Of a stretch of 64,000 bases of DNA, positions 51,834 to 63,744 are shown piece after piece (position 1 is the stretch's first letter; every line of letters starts with the position of its first letter). The position numbers and the translations under genes are program-made. Below the pieces are notes generated by a model that worked only from the letters and a program-made list of their open reading frames with translations, did no database searches and was not told where the DNA came from. The stretch comes from Vulcanimicrobiota bacterium (GTDB lineage Bacteria; Vulcanimicrobiota; Vulcanimicrobiia; Eremiobacterales; Eremiobacteraceae), in NCBI GenBank assembly GCA_013290125.1, contig JABCYQ010000008.1, forward strand, positions 1 through 64,000. The letters are read 5' to 3'.

Positions 51834-52955
51834 GTGCGCGTCCTCTCGCTCGAACTCGATCAATTCCGCAATTACGCCGCCCTGCGCTTCACACCGCCGA
51901 GCGGCGCATGTGTCTTCATCGGCGACAACGCCCAGGGGAAATCGAACCTCTTAGAGGCGCTCGCGCTGCTCGCCACCGGCAAATCATTCCGCGCCGCCCG
52001 CGAAGCCGATCTCATCCGCGACGATGCGCCCGCCGCGAGCGTGTCTGCGCGCGTCGCGACGCGACATGGCGAGATACAAGCCGCGTGCATCGTCGCGCGC
52101 GCGGGCGAAGGCGCTCGCAAACGCTTTTTCCGAAACGGCCGCGCGGTGCCGTACGGACAATTTCTCGGCGGCGTTATGGCGGTGACGTTCATCCCGCTCG
52201 ATCTGCAGCTCGTGATCGGTCCGGCGGGGCTTCGGCGCCGGCTGCTCAACGCCGGACTCGCGCAGACCAGCCGGGCGTACTACCGCGACCTCGCAGCGTA
52301 CGGCGCGGTCGTGACGCAGAAGAACGCGCTTCTGCGCGCGAGCGGCGCTCCCGATCGCGACCTCCTGCTCACGTATAACGAACAGATGGCGATCAGCGGC
52401 GGCCGCATCGCGAGCGCGCGCGCCGTATACGTGCGCAAGCTTGCGTCGGAAGCCACCGCCGCGCACGCGCGCTGGGTCGGTGCGTCGCCGGAGTTCGACG
52501 TCGCGTATCGACCGTCACCCGCACTGGCGGAAGAGACGCCGGAAGCGATCGAACAGGCGCTGCGTGCGGCGCTCGAGGCGAACCAGACCCTTGAGATCAA
52601 GCGGCGCAGCGCGCTATACGGGCCGCATCGAGACGATCTCGCACTCTCGCTCGGCGGGCTTCCGCTTGCGCGCTTCGGTTCGCAAGGTCAGCAGCGCACC
52701 GCGGTGCTGGCGCTCAAAGCGGCGGAATACGCGTCGCTGCACGCCGCGGCCGGAGAGCCGCCGATCCTGCTGCTCGACGACGTGCTCTCCGAATTGGATC
52801 GCGAGCGGCGACACGCGTTCTTGAGCAGCCTCGGAGATTTCGACCAAGCGTTCATCACGTCCACCGACGTGCCCGATATGCCCGCGACGTTGCGCGGCGA
52901 AGTCGTGCGCGTGCGCGCGGGATCGCTTGCGATCGAAAACGCGGCGCACGCATGA
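51834..52955 (+). CDS. recF: DNA replication and repair protein RecF
   Basis: A 373-residue SMC-like ATPase that loads RecA at gaps. Walker A is GDNAQGKSNLLEALALL (the usual GxNGxGKTN); RSALYGPHRDDLAL and the signature GSQGQQRTAVLALK with Walker B PILLLDDVLSELD are present. GTG 51834 is the start. The stop overlaps the next gene (ATGA). Confidence 0.95.
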   Translation: MRVLSLELDQFRNYAALRFTPPSGACVFIGDNAQGKSNLLEALALLATGKSFRAAREADLIRDDAPAASVSARVATRHGEIQAACIVARAGEGARKRFFRNGRAVPYGQFLGGVMAVTFIPLDLQLVIGPAGLRRRLLNAGLAQTSRAYYRDLAAYGAVVTQKNALLRASGAPDRDLLLTYNEQMAISGGRIASARAVYVRKLASEATAAHARWVGASPEFDVAYRPSPALAEETPEAIEQALRAALEANQTLEIKRRSALYGPHRDDLALSLGGLPLARFGSQGQQRTAVLALKAAEYASLHAAAGEPPILLLDDVLSELDRERRHAFLSSLGDFDQAFITSTDVPDMPATLRGEVVRVRAGSLAIENAAHA

Positions 52956-53908
52956 GCGGGCTGCGGAGCTTGCGGACTCTTGTGGCCGCATGGAAACCGG
53001 GCGGCGCAAGCGGTGCGGCGGATAGCGCCGGCGCGATCGCGGCGGCGTGGTCCGACGTCGTCGGTCCGGCGGTCGCTGCGCGCACTCGACCCGCCGGTGT
53101 GCGCAACGGGATCTTGACCATCTGGACGGCTGGGAGCGCATGGAGCGCCGAGCTCTCGTTCCTCGAGCCTTCCATTCTCGCGAACTTGCAGACGATCGTA
53201 CCCCATGCCGGCGTGACTCGCGTGCGGTTCTCGGTCGCGAGCGGGCGCACGAAACGGCTGCTCGACGGGGTGGTCACACGTTCGCCCCAGGCGGGTCGCT
53301 TTGCGCAGTCGCGGGAATCCGCATCGATTGACGACGCGGACGCGCAACGGGATGCGACGCATGAGCAGGATCCCGAAGCGATCGTCGGTCGATTGCGCGA
53401 TCGCCAGCGCTCGCTCGACGCCCGCCGCGCCCGCGAAGGATGGGCGCGATGCGCGACATGCGGCGCGTGGACGCCACCGCAAACGGCAGGAGAGCTGCGC
53501 TGCGTGCGATGCGCCGAGGAGGAGCGCCAGTCCGCAGACCGGGCGCTTGCGCGCGCACTCGCTGATGCGCCGTGGCAGACGCCGCGCGAATTCATCGCGA
53601 ACATCCCCGGAGCCGATCGCGCCGGGTATGAGCGCGTGCGGCGCCACCTGCTTGCGAGTCTCGAAGTCCAACTGGACAACTCGCGCCGGCGCTTGCGGCG
53701 CGGTTCGCTCGAAGCCGCCGATCGCGTCGCGGCATGGACGTACGTCATGTTGATCGCGCGCAAACACAAACGCGCGGTGCCGCGCGCAGTAGTCGCCGAT
53801 GTGCTCGACGAGATGTGGGCGGACGCTCTGGGATTGCGCGCAAACGCGCCGCGACGAGAGGCTCGCGCGGCGCCGTGGGAGAACAAAAAAACAGCGCGAA
53901 CACGCTGA
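52952..53908 (+). CDS. DciA-like (DUF721) protein fused to a zinc ribbon
   Basis: A 318-residue protein whose N-terminal 100 residues match DUF721/DciA, the ancestral helicase-loading factor: AAWSDVVGPAVAARTRPAGVRNGILTIW and SAWSAELSFLEPSILANL. After a charged linker comes a zinc knuckle CATCGAW...CVRC (about 168-190), then an Arg/Ala-rich helical region with a conserved-looking WTYVMLIARKHKRAVPR. DciA proteins are usually about 150 residues; this is twice that size. It stands between recF and gyrB, the usual DciA place. Confidence 0.7.
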   Translation: MSGLRSLRTLVAAWKPGGASGAADSAGAIAAAWSDVVGPAVAARTRPAGVRNGILTIWTAGSAWSAELSFLEPSILANLQTIVPHAGVTRVRFSVASGRTKRLLDGVVTRSPQAGRFAQSRESASIDDADAQRDATHEQDPEAIVGRLRDRQRSLDARRAREGWARCATCGAWTPPQTAGELRCVRCAEEERQSADRALARALADAPWQTPREFIANIPGADRAGYERVRRHLLASLEVQLDNSRRRLRRGSLEAADRVAAWTYVMLIARKHKRAVPRAVVADVLDEMWADALGLRANAPRREARAAPWENKKTARTR

Positions 53909-53920
53909 TTTCACACGTAG

Positions 53921-55900
<1,980 letters not shown>

Positions 55901-55913
55901 AGGGGCCGACTTT

Positions 55914-55983
55914 GTCTGAAGGGGCCGACTTTATGTCGGCCCCGCGAATATTACGTGTGCTGATATGAAATCGGCCCCTTCAG
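55914..55983. repeat. Composite palindromic element, full copy
   Basis: GAAGGGGCCGACTTTATGTC hairpin, a short spacer, and a second arm ATATGAAATCGGCCCCTTCAG. A truncated extra unit (GAAGGGGCCGACTTTGTC) precedes it from 55899. It lies just after the gyrB stop. Confidence 0.8.
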
Positions 55984-56037
55984 AGCAGTGACGCCGCTTG
56001 CCATGATACGCGTGCCAGATAAGGGAAGAAGAGACGC

Positions 56038-59000
56038 GTGCGCAGGCTTCGGAAACTCGCCGCGATCCTTACGGCGATCGCGCTTGTCGCCGCCCTCACG
56101 ATCTTCTTGCAGGGTCCACGGTCATTGGCGGTCCGGGTGGCGCTGCAGGTCGCGCTCGCGACGCGGGGCCTTCACCTAGACGTCCGCGCCATCGACGTCG
56201 GCAGCGACGAAACGACGATCGACGGACTAGTCATAACAGACAAGTCGGGCGCGCAATTGTTCTCCGCGAAGCACATCGCCATCACGTACGATCGCGGCGG
56301 TCCGTTCGCGCGCAGCAGCGATCGCGCATACGGACTGCGCCGCGTGGATGCCGTCCAGCCGGCCCTTCACATCACCCGCTACGAAGACGGCACGTTCAAC
56401 ATCGCGCAGTTGCTCTCGTCAGGTCCGGCCGCTCAACCGCCGGCACAGACCGGACCGCCATTTCGCGCGGTCGTGCAGATATCAGATGGCCTCGTCGTCT
56501 TCGCCGATCCGAGCTCGGTGGACCCACGCGGGCGCAAGTTCCGCGTCGTCAGCGTCAACGCGACCGTCGACATCGACAAAGGAAGAAACACGCACGGCGA
56601 CCTCACGGCACTCTTCGACGACTTCGCGGGCGGCAGCGCGGCGCACACGACGCCGATCCGCGCGAAACTCGTCGAAGACGACCGATCGCAGTTCGCGCTC
56701 GCGTCGCTCGCCGCGCCGGATCTGGATTTCGTACCGATCGTCGACGGTCTCGTGTCGACGCGCGACTTCGCGTTGCATGCAGGCACGGCTGACGTAGAGC
56801 TGCGCGCGTTCGACGCAGGGTACGATCCAGCCGTGGGTCCGCAGTGGCGGTTGAGCGGCGAAGGCGCGGTGCACGGCGCGCGGCTGACGGTCTTACCACT
56901 CGACGTGCCGCTGCGCGATGTGAACGGTCGCGTGCGGTTCGATGGCGGCCGGCTCAGCTTCGTGCAGACGAGCGGATCCGCGGCCGGCATCCCGATCGCG
57001 ATCGACGGCGGCTTGCAGTTGATCGGCGACGTGACGCTGTCGATCGGCGCGTCATTGGAGGCCGACGCCGCACAGCTTCGCCGTCTGTTCAAGGTGGCAA
57101 ACGATCTGCCGCTGCACGGCGATGTCGCGGCGCACGTCTTCGCCACCGGCCCGCCATCCGACGTCCACGTGCGCGCCGCTCTCCGCGCGCCGGACTCTGT
57201 GTCGTATCAAGACATCTCGCTCGCGGATTTCGCGGGCGACATGTACTATGCTGACGGTCATGTCACACTGACATCCATCGACGGGATCTACGACGGCGGA
57301 ACCGTTCACGGCGGCGGCGATATCGAGGTCTCCCAAGACGGATCGCCGACCGAGCTCGCGCTTGTGGGTCGCATACCGGCGGCCGGACTTCCGATCGTCG
57401 CCAATCTCAATCCGTCGGGCGACGCGAGCGCGATCGCCTCGTTCAGCGGCCCGCTCGCGAGTCTGAGCGGCGAGGGCTACGCGCAAGTGACCGGCGGTGA
57501 CGGCGTCGGAATCCGCACCGGGGTGCAGGCGGGACCACAGCGATTCTCAGCAGGCGCGCTCGTGAAGGGGGCGGACGGCGGCGAACTCATGCTCGAAGCC
57601 GGTATCGATAGACCGCCGTCGGGCCTTCGCACGATCGAAGGCGTCGCGCTGGCGCGCGGCATCGTTCTCGATCTCCGTGAAGGATCGCACGCGCTTCCCG
57701 GCGTGGGCGGTTCGATCGCGCTGCCCTCGATCGCCGCGACGCTCGACGGCGCTGCGTGGCTCGAAGGTCCCGAAGCGGCGCCGCGCCTCGGCATCGATCT
57801 ACTCGCGAATGGGCTCGTCGTCGCCGGTTACAGGCTCGGCGAAGGGCACGCGATCGCGACGGGATCAGCGGGATCGATCCGCGTCGCTCGTCTGTCATTC
57901 GATGGTCCCGACGGTTCGCTCACGGCGAGCGGCTTCGCATCTGCGTCGCCGTCCGCCGGAAAGTATGCGCTCGCGCTGCAAGGCTCCGGCTCGACGGACA
58001 TCGCGTCGCTCCCTGGTCTACCGGCCGCTCTGCGCGCGCGCGGCCGGAGCGAAGCGAGCTTTGACGGCGTCATGTCTGGCGGACGCTGGACGATGAGCGG
58101 CGACGCGAACAGCGCGGACGCGACCGTGGCCGGCGTTCCGGTGCGCACACTTGATGCGACGATGACCGGCGGCGGCGGATTGCCGACGCAGGTCTTCGCA
58201 GCGACCGCAAATGCCGCCGGCGGCGCCGTCGCGGCGACCGGCACGCTTCCGCACGGCGGCGCGAACGCGGAAACGTTGGCGGTCTGGGCCGACGCGCTGG
58301 ACCTGCGCCAGATGAAAAGCCTCGGCGTGCCGTTGTCGGCGGGATCCGCGACAGCGTTCGCGCAGATCGGCGGATCGATGAACGCGCCTAAAGCTTCGGC
58401 GCAAGCCGCCGTCAGCGGAGGCCGCTACAGATCCGTGCCGATCTCCGGCGATGTCGACGTGCAGTACGGCGGCGGCACGTTGACGGCACGCGCGGGCCGC
58501 GTCGCGTACGCGGGCAACCGCGTCGAAGTGAACGGAACCCTCGCCGACCTTGCCGGCGGCGCGCCGCTCGCATCCGACCCGCTCGACGTGCACGCGACGA
58601 TGCGCGTCGGAGATCTCGGCGGTCTATTGAACAGTTACTTGCCGCGCGCCGCGACGTTGACCGGCGTGGTCGGCGGCGCCATGCGATTGCGCGGCACGCT
58701 CGGCTCTCCGTCCGTCGACGGCGCGATCGATTCGGATGGAGGAACCGTACGCGGCGTCGCGTTCAACGATTTCCACGGCGACGTCCACCTCGAGCACGGC
58801 ATGCTCGCGCTGCAGAACGGCCAAGTCCAATTCGGATCTTCGCTCATCACGCTTTCGGGCGAGGTCTCACCGTCGGATATCCACGTCCGTTCCACGAGCC
58901 CGCACGTCGATCTATCGGATTTCAATGATTTCTTCGACGGCTACGACACGCTCGACGGCGTCGGAAGCTGGAGCATCGCATTCACATCGAGTCCGGCGAC

Positions 59001-61263
59001 GGTCGCGGCGAACGGGCGCATAGATTTCAACGGAGCCGCGCTCGCCGGTTACCCGCTCGGCGTGGTGGACGCGACGTTCGCGAGTTCGAAGAACGAGCTG
59101 CTAGCGACCTTGCGTCAACGCGGTCCGGCAGACAACGCGCAGCTGGCCGGCAGCGCATCCTTCGACGCTCGCCGCGCGGGATTGCCCGACTTGGCCGACG
59201 CCCGATTCGACGTCCACGGCGGTGCGACCGGCGTCGATCTCGGCATCGTCATGCCGTTGATCCGTCACGAAGACATCGGTTTGACCGGCAGTTTGGACAT
59301 CGCGGGTCAACTGCGCGGCCGGCTCGCGCACCCGTCGGCGATCGCGACGTTTGCGTTGCGCGACGGACATCTCGGCAAGCTGGCGATCAACGCCTTGAGC
59401 GGGTCGCTGGAGAGCGACGGCAGTTCGTTCGGTCTGACCGACGCGCATCTGCAGTTGCCGTTCGCGCAAGCCGCCGGGTCGGCGCAATTCGGTCCGGGCG
59501 ATCGCATCGTCGGGTCGGCGGGTCTCGATACCCAAGACCTCGGAAAAGTAGCCGCGGCATTCGGTCAGCCCGGCATCGTCGAAGGTGCGGCGAAGATGTC
59601 GCTGAGCGTCGGCGGCACGTATCGCAAGCCACGCGTCCAGGCCGTTGTCGCAGGCGGCGCGGGTTCGCTGCTCGGCGTTCGCTATGACAGCGTGAGCGCG
59701 AACGTCGACTTCCAACCGGGCGAGCTCGACGTGAGCGACGCGCGTCTGGCGTTCGCATCGAAACGCGGCGCGCTGACGCTTGCGGGAACGCTGCCGCTGC
59801 AGCTCAAGCCGTTGGCCCTCGGGCCGAAGAACAAACCGATCAACCTCCGCCTCACGGCGGATAACGTGGATCTCTCCGCTTTCGATCCGCTCACGAATCG
59901 TTATGCGACGCTCACCGGCACGCTCGTGGCGACGGCCTCAGCGACCGGACTCGCAGGCAATCCTGTGCTCGGCGGCTCCGCGACGTTACGCGGCGCATCC
60001 GTGCACTCGCCCCTGGAGACGGTGCCGCTGACCGACCTGGCGGCAGATCTTGCGCTCGCTCAAGATACCGTAACGCTCTCGCATTTCCGCGGATCGCTCG
60101 GCTCCGGCGACGTGGTCGCGAAGGCATCGGCGCACGTCGTGCCGGCGGTAGGTCTCCGTTCGAATCCCGGCTTTCAATACTCCGGAACGATTGCGCTCAA
60201 TAGCGCGAATGTCAACGTGCCGGGTTGGATCTCCGGCACGCTGAACGGCAATTTCAGTCTGACGAAGTCCGGTGTGAATCCGTATCTCGACGGCACGATC
60301 ACGGCAAGCGACGCGCTGGTACCATTTTCGGCGATCTACACGCTCGCCACCGCGTTCGGTCAAGGATCGTCTGCACCGAGCGCGCCCGGACCGGTACCCG
60401 GCGTTCCAAAACCGCTCCCGGGCCGCACGGTCGCGTATGCGGGCAGCATCTACGGCGGCGGTTTTCACTTGGTGTCGAGCGAGGCGCCCGCGACTCCGAA
60501 ACCATCTATACTTTCGTTGCCAACGATGCACCTCAACGTCACCGCCGCGGCGGGAAAGCGCGTCCGCATAAAAGGCGGCGCTATCGATCTCACGGCGGCG
60601 GGCAAGCTGAAGATCGGCGGTCGCTTGAGCGCGCCGACGCTTGACGGATCGTTCTCGTCCACTCGCGGTCAGGTGACGTACTTCGACACCGTGTTCCGCA
60701 TCGACAGCGGTACCGTGACGTTCGATTCGTCGCAAGGACTCTTGCCGTCACTCGATGTGAGGGCGACGACGAATACCGGCGGTTCTCAGATCACGCTTGC
60801 GATCAGCGGTCGCGTGGACCGCTTGAACACCGAGATGTCGTCCAATCCGTCGATGTCGCGCGACGAGATCGCGGCGACGCTGCTTCACGCGTCGGTCGTG
60901 ACCGGGTTGACCAGCTCGCCTTCGCAAGCGCAGTCTGTTCTCACCGGCGAGGCGCAGGCGTACTTCAACGCCCAGCTCACGCGCAGCTTGCTCTTCCCGC
61001 TTGAGTCGTATCTCGCTGAAACGCTCGACATCGAGCAGATCAATTTCATCTTCGATCAAAACGGACAACCGGCGATCGAGATCCGCAAGCTGTTCACGCC
61101 CACGATATACGGCATCTACCGTTCGACCGTGAAACTCCCGGTGACGCAGTCGTTCGGCGTCGCCTATCTCTTGCGCGACACAACATCCTTAGAATTTCTG
61201 CAGACGCAATCGCCGACCGGCGTGTCGACTGCGACGATGGACTTGAGTTTCACGTTTCATTAG
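56038..61263 (+). CDS. tamB: Outer-membrane assembly protein TamB
   Basis: A 1741-residue AsmA/TamB-family protein. The N-terminal TM anchor is LRKLAAILTAIALVAALTIFL; the rest is a long run of beta-strand, Gly-rich modules that form a hydrophobic groove for lipid or protein transport across the periplasm. The C-terminal TamB domain is recognisable (FDTVFRIDSGTVTFDS, AYFNAQLTRSLLFP, GIYRSTVKLPVTQSFGVAYLL). GTG 56038 follows AAGGGAAGAAG. bamA follows directly, the usual partner. Confidence 0.9.
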   Translation: MRRLRKLAAILTAIALVAALTIFLQGPRSLAVRVALQVALATRGLHLDVRAIDVGSDETTIDGLVITDKSGAQLFSAKHIAITYDRGGPFARSSDRAYGLRRVDAVQPALHITRYEDGTFNIAQLLSSGPAAQPPAQTGPPFRAVVQISDGLVVFADPSSVDPRGRKFRVVSVNATVDIDKGRNTHGDLTALFDDFAGGSAAHTTPIRAKLVEDDRSQFALASLAAPDLDFVPIVDGLVSTRDFALHAGTADVELRAFDAGYDPAVGPQWRLSGEGAVHGARLTVLPLDVPLRDVNGRVRFDGGRLSFVQTSGSAAGIPIAIDGGLQLIGDVTLSIGASLEADAAQLRRLFKVANDLPLHGDVAAHVFATGPPSDVHVRAALRAPDSVSYQDISLADFAGDMYYADGHVTLTSIDGIYDGGTVHGGGDIEVSQDGSPTELALVGRIPAAGLPIVANLNPSGDASAIASFSGPLASLSGEGYAQVTGGDGVGIRTGVQAGPQRFSAGALVKGADGGELMLEAGIDRPPSGLRTIEGVALARGIVLDLREGSHALPGVGGSIALPSIAATLDGAAWLEGPEAAPRLGIDLLANGLVVAGYRLGEGHAIATGSAGSIRVARLSFDGPDGSLTASGFASASPSAGKYALALQGSGSTDIASLPGLPAALRARGRSEASFDGVMSGGRWTMSGDANSADATVAGVPVRTLDATMTGGGGLPTQVFAATANAAGGAVAATGTLPHGGANAETLAVWADALDLRQMKSLGVPLSAGSATAFAQIGGSMNAPKASAQAAVSGGRYRSVPISGDVDVQYGGGTLTARAGRVAYAGNRVEVNGTLADLAGGAPLASDPLDVHATMRVGDLGGLLNSYLPRAATLTGVVGGAMRLRGTLGSPSVDGAIDSDGGTVRGVAFNDFHGDVHLEHGMLALQNGQVQFGSSLITLSGEVSPSDIHVRSTSPHVDLSDFNDFFDGYDTLDGVGSWSIAFTSSPATVAANGRIDFNGAALAGYPLGVVDATFASSKNELLATLRQRGPADNAQLAGSASFDARRAGLPDLADARFDVHGGATGVDLGIVMPLIRHEDIGLTGSLDIAGQLRGRLAHPSAIATFALRDGHLGKLAINALSGSLESDGSSFGLTDAHLQLPFAQAAGSAQFGPGDRIVGSAGLDTQDLGKVAAAFGQPGIVEGAAKMSLSVGGTYRKPRVQAVVAGGAGSLLGVRYDSVSANVDFQPGELDVSDARLAFASKRGALTLAGTLPLQLKPLALGPKNKPINLRLTADNVDLSAFDPLTNRYATLTGTLVATASATGLAGNPVLGGSATLRGASVHSPLETVPLTDLAADLALAQDTVTLSHFRGSLGSGDVVAKASAHVVPAVGLRSNPGFQYSGTIALNSANVNVPGWISGTLNGNFSLTKSGVNPYLDGTITASDALVPFSAIYTLATAFGQGSSAPSAPGPVPGVPKPLPGRTVAYAGSIYGGGFHLVSSEAPATPKPSILSLPTMHLNVTAAAGKRVRIKGGAIDLTAAGKLKIGGRLSAPTLDGSFSSTRGQVTYFDTVFRIDSGTVTFDSSQGLLPSLDVRATTNTGGSQITLAISGRVDRLNTEMSSNPSMSRDEIAATLLHASVVTGLTSSPSQAQSVLTGEAQAYFNAQLTRSLLFPLESYLAETLDIEQINFIFDQNGQPAIEIRKLFTPTIYGIYRSTVKLPVTQSFGVAYLLRDTTSLEFLQTQSPTGVSTATMDLSFTFH

Positions 61264-61320
61264 AACTTAGTCCATTCGGCGTCGGCAGGACTGCGTCCGA
61301 AGCGCTCGCGATGGAGGAAA

Positions 61321-61569
61321 ATGAGCACCTCCATGCCAACGAAGGCGCGAGTCTATCGGCTCGCAATCGCGGCCATCATGCTCCCATGGGCGGTGGAATC
61401 ACCGGCTGCAGTCGCGGCGGTCGAGCCGTCCATGCTCTCATCGACACATCGTTCAGGAGCGCACCACCCTTGGCATTTGCCCTTCGATTCGCTGGCGTCG
61501 TGCTCTTGGCCGCCGTCGTCGCGTTTGCCGCTGCTCCGCAACTCCTCACCGCGGCGCCCCAACCGATAG
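61321..61569 (+). other. Small signal-peptide-like reading frame overlapping bamA start
   Basis: A strong GGAGG stands 2-3 nt before ATG 61321, which opens an 82-codon frame with a hydrophobic leader-like segment (VYRLAIAAIMLPWAV) and Ala-rich follow-on. It ends inside bamA in another frame. It could be a leader peptide for translational coupling, or a remnant of an upstream exported gene. No family match is seen. Confidence 0.25.
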
Positions 61570-63704
61570 TCACGGCGATTAACGTGCGCGGCAACGCGCA
61601 TGTTCCGATCGACCGGATAGCCGCCGTGATCCGCTCGCAGGCCGGTCTGCCGCTCGACCCCAAACAGGTCGCCGCAGACCAAGCCGCGATCCTCAGCCTC
61701 GGCTACTTCACGGACGTCAAAAGCGACGTGCGGCCCACGCCGGGCGGCGTCAGCCTGAACTTCATCGTCATCGAAAATCCCGTCGTCTCGAAGATCGTGT
61801 TCAACGGCAACCAGCATGTGACGAACGACATCTTGAGCGCGCTCATGGACACCACGGTCGGCGCAGTGCTCAACACCAACACGCTGCGCGATGACGTCAC
61901 GAAGATCAATTCCTACTATGACAAACTCGGCTACGTCGGCACGCGGCACGTCAAGAACATCGCGATCAATCCGGGCGGCACGGTCACGCTCGACATCCAA
62001 GAAGGCGTCACCGTCACCGCGATCGTCTTGACCGGCGATTCCGTGCTGCCGCCGCCCACGATCCTGAACGTGATGAAGACCAAGCAGGGCAGCGTGTTCT
62101 CGCAGCAGACGTTCGATTCGGATCTGCAAGCGATCTCGAAGTTGTATACCGATCTCGGCCTGAACGTCACGTTCGACAGCAACACCGGGCCGGATCCAGC
62201 GAAGCCGGGCGCGGTGGATGTCTCGCTCTGTGAAGTGCGCGTCGGCGCCATCGAGATCGCCGGCAACTCCAAGACAAAAGATTTCGTCATCCGCCGGTTG
62301 CTGCGCATGCGCCCGAGCGATCTCATCACGGAGTCTCGGCTCAAGCGCGACTACGAGCTCATCAACAACACGCAGTTCTTCAAATCCGTCGACCTTTCGA
62401 CCAAACCGTTCGGCGACAAGTGCGGCTATGTGACGCTCGTCTGGACTGTCGTCGAGCAGCGCACCGGCACGGCAAGCGTCGGTGTCTCGTACGGCGGCGG
62501 CGGCCAGTACGGGCAAGGGCTCTCCGGCAACCTCGGCTATTCTGAAGCGAACATCAACGGCACGGGCAACGGCGCGCAAGTCTCGCTGCAGCGCGGACTG
62601 CACGTCAGCGATGTCACATTGTCGTTGAGCGTTCCGTACGTGCATAAGTTCAAGCCGGATTCGGCGTCGTTCAGCATCTTCAACAACGTCGTCAACGAAC
62701 AACCGTATCCCGTGTACAAGGAACCGGGAAACAATCCGTTCTTCACGATCACGCCGCAAGTCGGCGCCGTTTCGCAGAGCAGCGGCGGCACGACCGGCTC
62801 ACCGGGCGGCCCGTGCGCCGCGAACTCCTCGCCATGCACGAGTCAGTTCGCGCTCTACAGCACGCGACAAGCCGGCATCTCGATCGGGCTCGGACACCCG
62901 ATCGCCGACTACACGCGCATGTCGTACGGATTCAGCGCGACGCGGCTCTCGCAGGCCTTCGCCGCCAGCGGTTTTCCGCAGCAATTCCTCGACTTGCGCG
63001 GCGCGGTCGTCTCACCGACTCAGTCGAGCGGCATCGTCGGTGGGGCCGCAAAGCCGGGTTCGTCGCGCCTCTTCTCGTTCAACGCAGGTCTGTTCCGCGA
63101 CGACCGTGACGATCCGCTCAGCCCGCGTTACGGCGGCACGTCGAGCCTATCGTCCGAATGGTCGTCGAAGAGTTTCGGCTCCGACTTCAACTATACGAAG
63201 ACGGACTACGACCTCACGAAGTTCTTCCCGGTCCGCCATCACTCGACGCTGGCGCTGCATTTCAACTACGGGTTGTCGAGCGGCGGCGCGTCGCTGCCCT
63301 ACAACGACCTCTTCAGCTTGACCGATCAACAATTGCGCAATACGACGTTCGTCTTCTACGGCGACCGCGAGTTGCTGGGGCAAGCCGAATTGCGCATCCC
63401 GGTCACGCAAGACAGGAAATTCACGGTAGCATTTTTCGCCGATTCCGGCGACGTACCGTATGTGAGTCCGGTGGTCGGCCCGCAGCCGTCGCCCACGCCG
63501 ATACCGCGATGCGGACCTCACTGCCCGCCGGGACCGCCGCTCACTCCCACGACCACCTACGTGGAAGCTCCCTTCCACATGAAATTCGATTTCGGCTTCG
63601 GCATCCGCGTCCAGACGCCGATCGTGCCGCAGCCGATCCGGATCGACTTCGCATTCGGCCAGGGCGGCCATCACGTGTCGTTCGGCCTGAGCCAATCGTT
63701 TTGA
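61470..63704 (+). CDS. bamA: Outer-membrane assembly factor BamA
   Basis: About 744 residues from TTG 61470, chosen because AGGAG lies 10 nt upstream and it starts a clean signal peptide (MAFALRFAGVVLLAAVVAFA). Four POTRA domains follow (starting VTAINVRGNAH, VVSKIVFNGNQHV, VTAIVLTGDSVL and VGAIEIAGNSKTKDF), then a C-terminal barrel ending FGLSQSF, with a terminal aromatic residue. BamA folds outer-membrane proteins; four POTRAs, not five, is like some non-proteobacteria. A longer reading from 61311 adds 53 residues with no signal. It stands between tamB and an OmpH-like gene. Confidence 0.92.
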   Translation: MAFALRFAGVVLLAAVVAFAAAPQLLTAAPQPIVTAINVRGNAHVPIDRIAAVIRSQAGLPLDPKQVAADQAAILSLGYFTDVKSDVRPTPGGVSLNFIVIENPVVSKIVFNGNQHVTNDILSALMDTTVGAVLNTNTLRDDVTKINSYYDKLGYVGTRHVKNIAINPGGTVTLDIQEGVTVTAIVLTGDSVLPPPTILNVMKTKQGSVFSQQTFDSDLQAISKLYTDLGLNVTFDSNTGPDPAKPGAVDVSLCEVRVGAIEIAGNSKTKDFVIRRLLRMRPSDLITESRLKRDYELINNTQFFKSVDLSTKPFGDKCGYVTLVWTVVEQRTGTASVGVSYGGGGQYGQGLSGNLGYSEANINGTGNGAQVSLQRGLHVSDVTLSLSVPYVHKFKPDSASFSIFNNVVNEQPYPVYKEPGNNPFFTITPQVGAVSQSSGGTTGSPGGPCAANSSPCTSQFALYSTRQAGISIGLGHPIADYTRMSYGFSATRLSQAFAASGFPQQFLDLRGAVVSPTQSSGIVGGAAKPGSSRLFSFNAGLFRDDRDDPLSPRYGGTSSLSSEWSSKSFGSDFNYTKTDYDLTKFFPVRHHSTLALHFNYGLSSGGASLPYNDLFSLTDQQLRNTTFVFYGDRELLGQAELRIPVTQDRKFTVAFFADSGDVPYVSPVVGPQPSPTPIPRCGPHCPPGPPLTPTTTYVEAPFHMKFDFGFGIRVQTPIVPQPIRIDFAFGQGGHHVSFGLSQSF

Positions 63705-63744
63705 ACGCAACAGATCACTCATAAGGATGGGTTGAACAGAACGT

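Noticed and set aside
61248-61266. Half-parS-like GTTTCACGT at the end of tamB.
   Set aside because: Only one arm matches; the other half is TTTCATTAG, so it is not a parS site.
61353-62759. A 468-codon antisense frame in bamA.
   Set aside because: Shadow of bamA, rich in Arg and Asp, with no motif.
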